Source of the DNA: an uncultured Clostridia bacterium
GTDB taxonomy: Bacteria; Bacillota; Clostridia; Oscillospirales; Ruminococcaceae
Direction of reading: 5' to 3'
Assembly (NCBI GenBank): GCA_947089135.1
Contig: CAMUJF010000001.1
Coordinates: 1 to 64,000 of the forward strand
Length of the DNA stretch: 64,000 nucleotides
Shown: one piece after another, positions 39,340 to 47,768 of the stretch
Layout: each line of letters starts with the position of its first letter
Position numbering within the stretch: position 1 is the stretch's first letter
The notes under the pieces: generated by a model
Told to the model about the DNA's origin: nothing
Databases searched by the model: none
What the model saw: only the letters and a program-made list of their open reading frames with translations
Translations under genes and position numbers: made by a program

Positions 39340-40440
39340 ATGGCTTTTTCACACGAAATATTTTACTGGTACGTACCTGACTCAGAAAATTCCGAGAGCA
39401 AAACGCCTGCCGAAAGATATCAGTATATAATTGATTGGGCAAGCCGTGCAAGAGGGACAAATCCCAAAGCTTTTGACGAGCTTACAGTATGGCTTCTTGG
39501 AAGCGGTGAGTGGAGCGATAGGGAGTTATCCGAAAATAAAGATCTGTTTACGGATAAAATATTAAAAAGATTTTTGGAACAGAACCGTATGTTGAGGGCA
39601 GAGCTGACGGAGCTTGAACCGTCCGGCGTTGTTAACCCGGCAGTGTTTGATGCGCTGACGCGGTTTGACGATGAATTGTCCGGCAATACCCGTGCGAATG
39701 AATTAAAGGAAGCCGTATCAAAGGTCTTTAACGACTTTTCTGCCATTAAAGATACTGAGATAAGAAAAAGCTTTGCGGGTAATGCGACCGGTCCGGCGGG
39801 AACTGACAGCGTAGATGTTTTCGGATATATCAATTTCCTTAAGGACTGCGACGCTTCTGTACAGTGGACTCTGTTTATGCCTGACGTTGCAAAGTACCAG
39901 CAAAACGGCTTCAGAGTCGAAAGCTTTGAATACTTAATGCTTTCCGATATGCGCTTTATAGGATCGGGAAATGATTTTTCAGACGACCCCGAGGGATTGA
40001 AAAGCCTCCTGGATACGCTTGATTCCATGAAAGAATACCGATGCGGCTTTGACCATGACGTGATACTGCTGCATCATTTCGGCAAAGGCGTTGACGTTGA
40101 ACAGTGTCATGCTTTATGGGGACGTTTTATGTCGGCGGGAGCTCCTGTTCCAGACGGCTTTGAATATATTGATTTTATTCCTAAAAACGACGGAAAAGCC
40201 GGCGCGCCTTACATATCTCAGTTTGCCTTTGCAAAGTTTACCGGGGATTCCGATTCTATGCACAGCAGCGACGGATTTGACTGTGACGCTATGTATGATG
40301 TAACAAGAAATATCATACTCGGTCAGAATGTGCCGATACCGTATCCTGCAAAATATTGGACGGCCGAGGTATATCTTAACGGCTTGGGAGAGGACAGTAC
40401 GGCATATTTATTCAGTATTGAAAAAAATGCGGAAGAATAG
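39340..40440 (+). CDS. Unrecognised cytoplasmic protein
   Basis: 366 residues; I do not recognise a family. There is no signal peptide or membrane helix; the protein is acidic and rich in Phe, Tyr and Asp. It begins MAFSHEIFYWYVPDSEN. A strong GGAGG Shine-Dalgarno supports real expression. It sits between the hydrolase and comM, all on the plus strand. Codon use looks ordinary for the window. Confidence 0.6.
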   Translation: MAFSHEIFYWYVPDSENSESKTPAERYQYIIDWASRARGTNPKAFDELTVWLLGSGEWSDRELSENKDLFTDKILKRFLEQNRMLRAELTELEPSGVVNPAVFDALTRFDDELSGNTRANELKEAVSKVFNDFSAIKDTEIRKSFAGNATGPAGTDSVDVFGYINFLKDCDASVQWTLFMPDVAKYQQNGFRVESFEYLMLSDMRFIGSGNDFSDDPEGLKSLLDTLDSMKEYRCGFDHDVILLHHFGKGVDVEQCHALWGRFMSAGAPVPDGFEYIDFIPKNDGKAGAPYISQFAFAKFTGDSDSMHSSDGFDCDAMYDVTRNIILGQNVPIPYPAKYWTAEVYLNGLGEDSTAYLFSIEKNAEE

Positions 40441-40484
40441 CTTTTCTGCAAGAACAGGATCAACCTTTGAAAGGATTCACTATT

Positions 40485-42011
40485 ATGTTCGCAAAGATTA
40501 ACAGCCTCGGACTTTTCGGTCTCAACGCTTTTGCTGTGGATGTGGAAATAGAAACAAGCAAGGGAACTCCCGCGTTCGATATAGTGGGTCTTCCCGATAC
40601 AGTGGTAAAGGAAAGCCGCGAACGTATACGCTCCGCGCTGCGTGAAAACGGCGTAGCCTTTCCGCTTGCAAAGGTGATAGTGAATCTTGCTCCCGCGGAC
40701 ACGAAAAAATCGGGCAGCGTTCACGATCTTGCTATTTTTGTGGCTCTTCTGTGCGTTACGGGAAACATTACCGAGGACATTTCAAAGTCCGCGTTTATCG
40801 GAGAGGTGTCCCTCAACGGCGACGTAAGACCTGTTAACGGAGTTCTGCCCATGGTTCTGCTTGCGGAAAGGGCAGGCTTCGAGAACGTGTTCGTACCTGC
40901 CGAAAACGTCCGCGAGGCAAGCGTCGTCAGTGGGATAACCGTTTACGGAGTGGAAAGCGCGGGACAGCTTATAAGGCATTTTTGTCGCGGCGAGATGATA
41001 CTTCCCCAAAAGTCCTATGAGGCAAAGCCCGAAGAATATTTTGACGCAGTGGATTTTGCGGACGTAAAGGGTCAGTATGCGGCGAAAAAGGCTTTGGAGT
41101 ATGCCGCCGCGGGCGGACATAACGTACTTATGATAGGCAGTCCCGGTTCGGGAAAATCCATGCTTGCAAAGCGGCTTACCACCATACTTCCCGCCATGAC
41201 CTTTGAGGAGTCCATAGAAACTACAAACGTCCATTCGGTAAGCGGACTGGTGAGCAAGGATTCGCCGCTTGTTACGAGGAGACCGTTCAGAAGTCCCCAC
41301 CATACCATTTCGGCAGCGGGACTTGCGGGAGGGGGAACAGTCCCAAAACCGGGGGAGATCTCCCTTGCGCACAACGGACTGCTTTTTCTGGACGAGCTTG
41401 CGGAATTTGACAGGCGTACTCTGGAGATACTCCGCCAGCCTATGGAGGACAAGCAGGTCACCATATCGAGAGCGGCGGGAACGGTGACGTACCCGTGCAG
41501 CTTTATGCTTGTGGCGGCAATGAATCCATGTCCATGTGGATACTACGGACACCCTACAAAGAAGTGTATATGCGGAAAAAAGCAGGTTGCCCAGTATCTT
41601 TCAAAGATAAGCGGACCTCTGCTGGACAGGTTCGATATACATATAGAAGTGCCGCCCGTGGAGTTTGAAAGGATATCCTCGGCGGAAAAGGAGGAAAGCT
41701 CCGCGGCTATAAGGGAGCGTGTGCAGGCTGCAAGGGAGATACAGAACAAGCGGTTCAGGGGTACGGGTATTTCCTGCAACGCAAAGATAACCCCCGAGCT
41801 TTTGCCTCAGGTCTGCGAAATGACGGACGCGGCGCGGGATACCCTCAAAAACGTGTTTGAGAGAATGGGACTTTCCGCAAGAGCCTACGACCGCATTTTA
41901 AAGGTGGCGCGGACTATCGCCGACATGAGCGGCGCGGAGACTATCGACAAGCCTCACATTGCTCAGGCGGTGCAGTTCAGAAGTCTCGACCGTAAATATT
42001 GGGCAGGATAA
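40485..42011 (+). CDS. comM: YifB/ComM-family Mg-chelatase-like AAA+ ATPase
   Basis: 508 residues: N-terminal Lon-like domain (about 10-125), central AAA+ domain with Walker A GSPGSGKS (218-225) and Walker B LLFLDELAEF, a Cys-rich NPCPCGYYG..KKCICG loop, and a C-terminal lid. ComM is a branch-migration helicase in natural transformation of Gram-negative bacteria; the clostridial role is not established. Start at 40485 with GAAAGGAT. Confidence 0.9.
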   Translation: MFAKINSLGLFGLNAFAVDVEIETSKGTPAFDIVGLPDTVVKESRERIRSALRENGVAFPLAKVIVNLAPADTKKSGSVHDLAIFVALLCVTGNITEDISKSAFIGEVSLNGDVRPVNGVLPMVLLAERAGFENVFVPAENVREASVVSGITVYGVESAGQLIRHFCRGEMILPQKSYEAKPEEYFDAVDFADVKGQYAAKKALEYAAAGGHNVLMIGSPGSGKSMLAKRLTTILPAMTFEESIETTNVHSVSGLVSKDSPLVTRRPFRSPHHTISAAGLAGGGTVPKPGEISLAHNGLLFLDELAEFDRRTLEILRQPMEDKQVTISRAAGTVTYPCSFMLVAAMNPCPCGYYGHPTKKCICGKKQVAQYLSKISGPLLDRFDIHIEVPPVEFERISSAEKEESSAAIRERVQAAREIQNKRFRGTGISCNAKITPELLPQVCEMTDAARDTLKNVFERMGLSARAYDRILKVARTIADMSGAETIDKPHIAQAVQFRSLDRKYWAG

Positions 42012-42073
42012 TGACAGACGATAGATAAAAATAACCGTCCCGAACGTGTTGAAGCGTTCGGGACGGGTTTTTA

Positions 42074-43477
42074 TTAAAAGCAGTCAATAGTGTCAACTGC
42101 AACGTCATCGCCGTCATCAACAACAGGAACAATAACCCCGATCTCAATGGAAATAATGTTAGGGTCGTCCAAAGAATCTATATAGGCTTGTAATTCGTCG
42201 GTCACTCTGCCGACGGTTACACTCACACAGTTGCTCATTGTTGATGTGCCCCAAGCGTTTAGTGAGTATTTCTTGCTGTTTTTGTCAAGATCGTTTATGA
42301 CAGCTTCAAGTTCGTTTAAGGAGAATTTGCAGTCTTGCATGATTATTGGAGCATAGGTTTCCCGCATTTTTTCCACAATGGGAGCGACCTTTTCCCTGTT
42401 TACGGTCATGACGACAAGCACGCCGTCGTTGGTGTAAACTCCTGCGTAATCGTCTCCCGAAAGCTTTTTTTTCAGCGACGAATACGCGGAATAATATCCG
42501 TTTTCGCTGCCGTCCCATACGCCGCTTTCCGAGAATGTGTAGGACTTTCCGTAAAGCTCGGCAGTACCGATAGTGTTCGCGCCTGTTTTTTCGTCCAGAT
42601 AGTGCCAGCCGTCGGAAAGCTTGCACCAGCCCTTTTGCTTTACCCCGTCAATGAAGTAAAAGCGGTCTCCGCCCGATTTTGTCCAGCCTGTATAGGTTCC
42701 CGCGCATACCCCGTCCTTGCCGAACCTGTAGCGCACGCCGTTTATAGATTTGCTTTTGGTTATTGCTTCGCCGCTTTTTTGAAAGTAGTACTTTTTGCCG
42801 TCAACGGTTTTCCAGCCCGACGCAAGCGTTCCGTCGTCATTTACAAAGAAAGTTTTGCCGCCGTCCTTTACAAGTCCTTTGTCAAAGCTTCCGCAGCAAA
42901 CGACAGAGCCGTCAGGGGAGCTGCTCTCCGCGCGGAGCTTTTTTATATCCTCGACTTCTTTTTTCGCGGTTTCTTCGCTGTATGGATATCCCTCACGGAA
43001 AAAGTGTTCTTCATTGTCGGTAAAGAAGTAAAAGCCGTTGTCGGACACGTATATTTCCATAGGGTCGTCAAGAGAGGTCTTAAGCGCGTCTAGATTGTCC
43101 GACAGTACGTTTGCGCCGATGCCGCAGCCGTATTCGCCGTCGTCCAAGCTTACGCTTATCATGAGCTTCGGACTGTCGCCGCACATGATCGGATAGTAAT
43201 AAAGGTTGTCTCTTACGCTGCCGTCCAAATTGTTTACACAGAAGCCCGCGCCGAGGTACGCGCTTTTGGCTTCGGCGGAGGTAAGACCGAGAATTACAAG
43301 TCCGCTGCTCTCCGACTGATTTTCAAATTGATCCATCGCGTATTCGTCCGCACTTTTGGGAGTATCGGCAGTCCTGATATAGACCGAGGATCCGTCCGCA
43401 TAAACGTTAAACGAAAGAACCGCCGCAGTCACAGCCGCCGTGATACAAGCCGCAAAAATTTTTTTCTTGATAAACAT
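42074..43477 (-). CDS. Secreted protein with cell-wall-binding (choline-binding-type) repeats
   Basis: 467 residues. Signal peptide MFIKKKIFAACITAAVTAAV, cleavage near VYA/DG. The middle (about 201-320) has aromatic repeats of the glucan/choline-binding type: GWKTVDGKKYYFQKSG, GVRYRFGKDG, GWTKSGGDRFYFIDG, GWHYLDEKTG. The flanking domains are not recognised; several Cys residues may form disulfides. Start at 43477 follows GGGGAAAGGAATGG; the longer frame is rejected. It shares an upstream element with the secreted gene at 26995-28005. Confidence 0.75.
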   Translation of the reverse strand: MFIKKKIFAACITAAVTAAVLSFNVYADGSSVYIRTADTPKSADEYAMDQFENQSESSGLVILGLTSAEAKSAYLGAGFCVNNLDGSVRDNLYYYPIMCGDSPKLMISVSLDDGEYGCGIGANVLSDNLDALKTSLDDPMEIYVSDNGFYFFTDNEEHFFREGYPYSEETAKKEVEDIKKLRAESSSPDGSVVCCGSFDKGLVKDGGKTFFVNDDGTLASGWKTVDGKKYYFQKSGEAITKSKSINGVRYRFGKDGVCAGTYTGWTKSGGDRFYFIDGVKQKGWCKLSDGWHYLDEKTGANTIGTAELYGKSYTFSESGVWDGSENGYYSAYSSLKKKLSGDDYAGVYTNDGVLVVMTVNREKVAPIVEKMRETYAPIIMQDCKFSLNELEAVINDLDKNSKKYSLNAWGTSTMSNCVSVTVGRVTDELQAYIDSLDDPNIISIEIGVIVPVVDDGDDVAVDTIDCF

Positions 43478-43518
43478 CGCAAAACCATTCCTTTCCCCAT
43501 TTGAAGTTTTCTGTAAGG

Positions 43519-43547
43519 AATACAATTCAAGTCGGCAAAATTTTTCA
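43519..43547 (-). promoter_or_regulatory. Shared upstream element (candidate ECF promoter), copy 2
   Basis: Minus strand: TGAAAA, 17-base spacer with ATTTTGCCGAC, TGTATT. 24 of 29 bases match 28049-28077; 41 bases before the start codon. Confidence 0.5.
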
Positions 43548-43629
43548 CCGCAGGAAATATTATGCGTTTTATACAATTTAAAGAATGACAATTTGTACGT
43601 TATGCTCAACATTTGTTAAAAAATAAAGA

Positions 43630-43667
43630 ATACCCGTATCCGTTTTCAGGCGGATACGGGTATTTTC
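43630..43667. terminator. Strong hairpin between divergent genes
   Basis: ATACCCGTATCCG (43630-43642) pairs perfectly with CGGATACGGGTAT (43651-43663), T-rich on both sides. It lies upstream of both the minus-strand secreted gene and rpoB, so it ends no visible gene. It may insulate rpoB from read-through. Confidence 0.6.
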
Positions 43668-43687
43668 AAAAAATCTCCAAAAAAGGC

Positions 43688-43716
43688 TTGACAAGCCAAA
43701 GAGTTTGGTGTATAAT
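43688..43716 (+). promoter_or_regulatory. Consensus promoter of rpoBC
   Basis: TTGACA (43688-43693), 17-bp spacer, TATAAT (43711-43716), giving a leader of about 150 nt. The remaining leader holds nothing I recognise. Confidence 0.85.
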
Positions 43717-43872
43717 AATATACTGTATCATAATCTATTCTTATGCCGTTTTGACGACTTTTACCGACTTTTTTATTAGTATAACACATTACGGCTAAGA
43801 TTGCAACAGTTCCGATAAAATTTTTTTCGGACTCCATCAAATTCCCGCAAAAATACAAGGAGGGACCCGCCT

Positions 43873-46800
43873 ATGGTGAATGTCAAGCCGGTGCAGCTCG
43901 GTAAAACTACGCGCATGAGCTTCGGAAAGATCAACGAGGCTCTTGAAATGCCGAACCTTATCGAGGTGCAGAAAAATTCCTACCAGTGGTTTCTGGAGGA
44001 AGGACTTAAAGAGGTTTTCCGCGACGTTGCGGCTATTACCGATTACAACGGCAATCTGGTGCTGAACTTTGTGGATTACTCTATCGACGATACACCTAAA
44101 TATTCCGTTGCGGAGTGCAAGGAGAGGGACGTTACCTACGCCGCTCCCCTGAGAGTAAAGGCTACGCTCTGGAACAAGGAAACAGGCGTCGTTAAGGAAA
44201 ACGAAGTGTTCATGGGCGATTTCCCGCTTATGACCGACAGCGGAACCTTTGTTATCAACGGCGCGGAGCGCGTTATCGTTTCTCAGCTCGTTCGTTCCCC
44301 CGGCGTTTACTACTCTTTTGAAAAAGACAAGACCGGCAAGGATCTCTTCAAGGCTACCGTTATCCCCAACAGGGGCGCGTGGCTCGAATACGAAATGGAC
44401 TCCAACGACGTTGCTTACGTCCGCATAGACAAGAACCGGAAGATCCCTCTTACCACCTTTGTCCGTTCCCTCGGCTGCGGAACGGACGTTGAGATAGAGG
44501 AGCTTTTCGGTACTGACGAAAGGCTCAATCAGACTATCCTCCAGAAGGATACCACTAAGAACCGGGAGGAAGCCCTCCTTGAAGTTTACAAAAAGCTCCG
44601 CCCCGGCGAGCCCCCTACGGTGGAAAGCGCGGAGAATCATCTTAACGGTCTTTTCTTCGACGCAAAACGCTACGACCTTGCGCGTTTCGGACGTTACAAA
44701 TATAATCAGAAGCTCGGTATCAGTTCGCGAATTACCGGTCATTACCTGTCCAGACCCGTCGCTAATCCGTTAACCGGCGAAATAATTGCCGACGAGGGCG
44801 AGCTTGTCACCTACGAAAAGGCTCGTGAGATCGAGCAGGCGGGCGTCGGCGAGGCATGGCTCACGGTAGAGCATAAGGAGACCTATACCACTCCCACAGG
44901 CGAGACGGCTCACAGCGTTGAGGAGCGGGAGGTCAAGGTAATAGGCAACCGCATGGTGGACATGGCTCCCTATGTGGATTTCGATCCCGCAAAGTACGGC
45001 GTAAACGAAAAGGTATGCTTCGGCGTTCTTAAAGAAATTCTCGAAAGCGCTTCCGACAAGGAGGAGCTGGAGGAAATGGTCAAGGCGCGCGCCGAGGAGC
45101 TTGTTCCCAAGCACATCATTCTTGACGATATATATGCTACTATCAGCTATTTTATTAATCTCTGCGAGGGCGTGGGTACGGTGGACGACATCGACCACCT
45201 TGGCAACAGACGTATCCGCTCGGTGGGCGAGCTGCTCCAGAACCAGTTCAGGATAGGCTTCTCCCGTATGGAACGCGTTATCCGCGAAAGAATGAATATC
45301 CAGTCTCAGGATATGGACGTTATCACCCCTCAGGCTCTTATCAATATCCGTCCCATTACGGCGGCTATAAAGGAATTTTTCGGTTCGTCGCCGCTGTCCC
45401 AGTTCATGGATCAGACTAACCCTCTTGCGGAGCTTACCCATAAGAGACGTCTTTCCGCGCTGGGTCCCGGAGGTCTGTCAAGAGACCGGGCGGGATTCGA
45501 GGTCCGCGACGTACACTATTCCCACTACGGAAGAATGTGTCCTATCGAGACTCCTGAAGGTCCTAACATCGGACTGATCTCATATCTGGCTTCCTTTGCC
45601 CGTATCAATGAGTACGGCTTTATTGAAGCTCCTTACAGAAAGGTGGATAAGGAGACGGGAGTGGTTACTACGGAGGTAGTTTACATGACCGCCGACGTAG
45701 AGGATAACTTCACTATAGCTCAGGCAAACGAACCGCTTACCGAGGACGGAAAGCTTGCGCGTCCCATAGTAAACGCGCGCTACCGCGACCAGATCCTGGA
45801 ATGCGAAAGAGAACGCATCGACTACATGGACGTTTCCCCGAAAATGGTTGTGTCCATTGCTACGGCGATGATACCGTTCCTTGAAAACGACGACGCGAAC
45901 CGTGCCCTCATGGGCGCGAACATGCAGCGTCAGGCTGTTCCTCTCCTTAAGACCGAGGCTCCTATCGTGGGAACCGGCATGGAGTACAAGTCCGCTGTTG
46001 ACTCCGGCGTATGCGTTATTTCCAAGCACAACGGCGTCGTTGAAGCGGTCTCCGCGGACGAGGTCGTTATCAAGGAGGGTACGGGAGCTACTCATTCGTA
46101 CAAGCTTACAAAGTTTAAGCGTTCCAACCAGGGTACTTGCGTAAATCAGCGTCCTATAGTAAATAAGGGCGAGGAAGTCCGCGCGGGTCAGGTGCTGGCG
46201 GACGGTCCCGCTACCTGCAACGGCGAGATATCAATAGGCAAGAACGCTCTTATCGGATTTATGACATGGGAGGGCTATAACTACGAGGACGCCGTTCTCC
46301 TTAACGAGAGAGTCGTCCGCGAGGATATTTACACCTCCATTCATATAGAGGAATACGAGATCGAAGCCCGCGACACCAAGCTGGGTCCTGAGGAAATAAC
46401 AAGGGATATCCCCAACGTGGGCGAGGACGCTCTCAAAGACCTTGACGACCGCGGAATTATCCGCATAGGCGCGGAAGTACGCGCGGGCGATATTTTGGTA
46501 GGAAAAGTCACCCCCAAGGGCGAGACCGAGCTTACCGCCGAGGAAAGACTGCTCCGCGCCATATTCGGCGAAAAGGCAAGAGAAGTCCGCGACAATTCCC
46601 TTAAAGTACCTCACGGCGAGGCGGGAGTTATCGTTGACGTTAAAATATTCACAAGAGAAAATTCCGAGGAGCTTTCTCCCGGAGTAAATATGCTGGTAAG
46701 ATGCTACATCGCCCAAAAGCGTAAAATTTCCGTGGGCGATAAAATGGCCGGCCGTCACGGAAACAAGGGTGTTGTTTCTCGTATCCTCAAATCCGAGGAT

Positions 46801-47664
46801 ATGCCTTTCCTGCCTGACGGTACGCCCCTTGACATCGTTCTTAATCCGCTGGGCGTTCCGTCCCGTATGAACATCGGTCAGGTGCTTGAGGTTCATCTGG
46901 GAATGGCTGCCAAGAAGCTGGGCTGGAAGATAATGACTCCCGTATTCGACGGCGCTCACGAGGACGATATCCGCGCCTGCTTCAATGAAGCGGGTATGCG
47001 CGAGGACGGAAAAACTACGCTTTACGACGGAAGAACCGGCGACAAGTTCGACAATCCCGTTACCGTTGGCTATATGTACTACCTCAAGCTCCACCACCTT
47101 GTTGACGATAAGATCCACGCACGTTCGGTAGGACCTTACTCGCTGGTTACACAGCAGCCTCTGGGCGGTAAGGCTCAGTTCGGCGGTCAGCGTTTCGGAG
47201 AGATGGAAGTTTGGGCGCTGGAGGCTTACGGCGCGGCTTACACCTTGCAGGAAATTCTTACCGTCAAGTCCGATGATACTGTGGGACGTGTTAAGACCTA
47301 CGAGGCTATAGTTAAGGGTCAGAACGTTCCCAAGCCGGGAATACCCGAATCCTTCAAGGTTCTTATCAAGGAACTCCAGTCCCTTTGTCTGGACGTTAAA
47401 GTCCTTGACGAGCTTGGCGAAGAGATCGACCTTAAACAGACCTTTGAGGACGACGACGATATCATACCGCAGCCTGTTTCCGACGCTGAGGATATGGACG
47501 ACAGCCTTATTGCCGACGGCGACCTTGACAGCGGCTTCTCCATTGAGGATATGGAGGACGGCGATTATGATGATTTCGACGATGAAGACGATGAGGACGA
47601 CGGAGATGATGAGGACGGCGGCGACGATTTTTCATTCGGCGGCGATGACGACGATCTTATCTGA
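43873..47664 (+). CDS. rpoB: RNA polymerase beta subunit
   Basis: 1263 residues. The rifampicin region (near residue 503 on) reads GSSPLSQFMDQTNPLAELTH and continues KRRLSALGPGGL, i.e. the sensitive-type residues. The conserved C-terminal part is followed by an about 70-residue tail dominated by Asp and Glu. Shine-Dalgarno AAGGAGG. It has its own promoter; the usual upstream rplJ-rplL genes are absent. Confidence 0.98.
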   Translation: MVNVKPVQLGKTTRMSFGKINEALEMPNLIEVQKNSYQWFLEEGLKEVFRDVAAITDYNGNLVLNFVDYSIDDTPKYSVAECKERDVTYAAPLRVKATLWNKETGVVKENEVFMGDFPLMTDSGTFVINGAERVIVSQLVRSPGVYYSFEKDKTGKDLFKATVIPNRGAWLEYEMDSNDVAYVRIDKNRKIPLTTFVRSLGCGTDVEIEELFGTDERLNQTILQKDTTKNREEALLEVYKKLRPGEPPTVESAENHLNGLFFDAKRYDLARFGRYKYNQKLGISSRITGHYLSRPVANPLTGEIIADEGELVTYEKAREIEQAGVGEAWLTVEHKETYTTPTGETAHSVEEREVKVIGNRMVDMAPYVDFDPAKYGVNEKVCFGVLKEILESASDKEELEEMVKARAEELVPKHIILDDIYATISYFINLCEGVGTVDDIDHLGNRRIRSVGELLQNQFRIGFSRMERVIRERMNIQSQDMDVITPQALINIRPITAAIKEFFGSSPLSQFMDQTNPLAELTHKRRLSALGPGGLSRDRAGFEVRDVHYSHYGRMCPIETPEGPNIGLISYLASFARINEYGFIEAPYRKVDKETGVVTTEVVYMTADVEDNFTIAQANEPLTEDGKLARPIVNARYRDQILECERERIDYMDVSPKMVVSIATAMIPFLENDDANRALMGANMQRQAVPLLKTEAPIVGTGMEYKSAVDSGVCVISKHNGVVEAVSADEVVIKEGTGATHSYKLTKFKRSNQGTCVNQRPIVNKGEEVRAGQVLADGPATCNGEISIGKNALIGFMTWEGYNYEDAVLLNERVVREDIYTSIHIEEYEIEARDTKLGPEEITRDIPNVGEDALKDLDDRGIIRIGAEVRAGDILVGKVTPKGETELTAEERLLRAIFGEKAREVRDNSLKVPHGEAGVIVDVKIFTRENSEELSPGVNMLVRCYIAQKRKISVGDKMAGRHGNKGVVSRILKSEDMPFLPDGTPLDIVLNPLGVPSRMNIGQVLEVHLGMAAKKLGWKIMTPVFDGAHEDDIRACFNEAGMREDGKTTLYDGRTGDKFDNPVTVGYMYYLKLHHLVDDKIHARSVGPYSLVTQQPLGGKAQFGGQRFGEMEVWALEAYGAAYTLQEILTVKSDDTVGRVKTYEAIVKGQNVPKPGIPESFKVLIKELQSLCLDVKVLDELGEEIDLKQTFEDDDDIIPQPVSDAEDMDDSLIADGDLDSGFSIEDMEDGDYDDFDDEDDEDDGDDEDGGDDFSFGGDDDDLI

Positions 47665-47768
47665 TAACCGGGCAACCGGGTAACCGAGCTTACGGTTTAC
47701 GACAGGGCGCAGGACGTTTTTGCTCCTGCTCCCTTTACCGCTTACTTCTAAAAAAGGAGTGTTTATAT

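Noticed and set aside
43837..44742. 301-codon open frame antisense to the start of rpoB
   Set aside because: Overlaps rpoB and its Shine-Dalgarno; no supporting signal.
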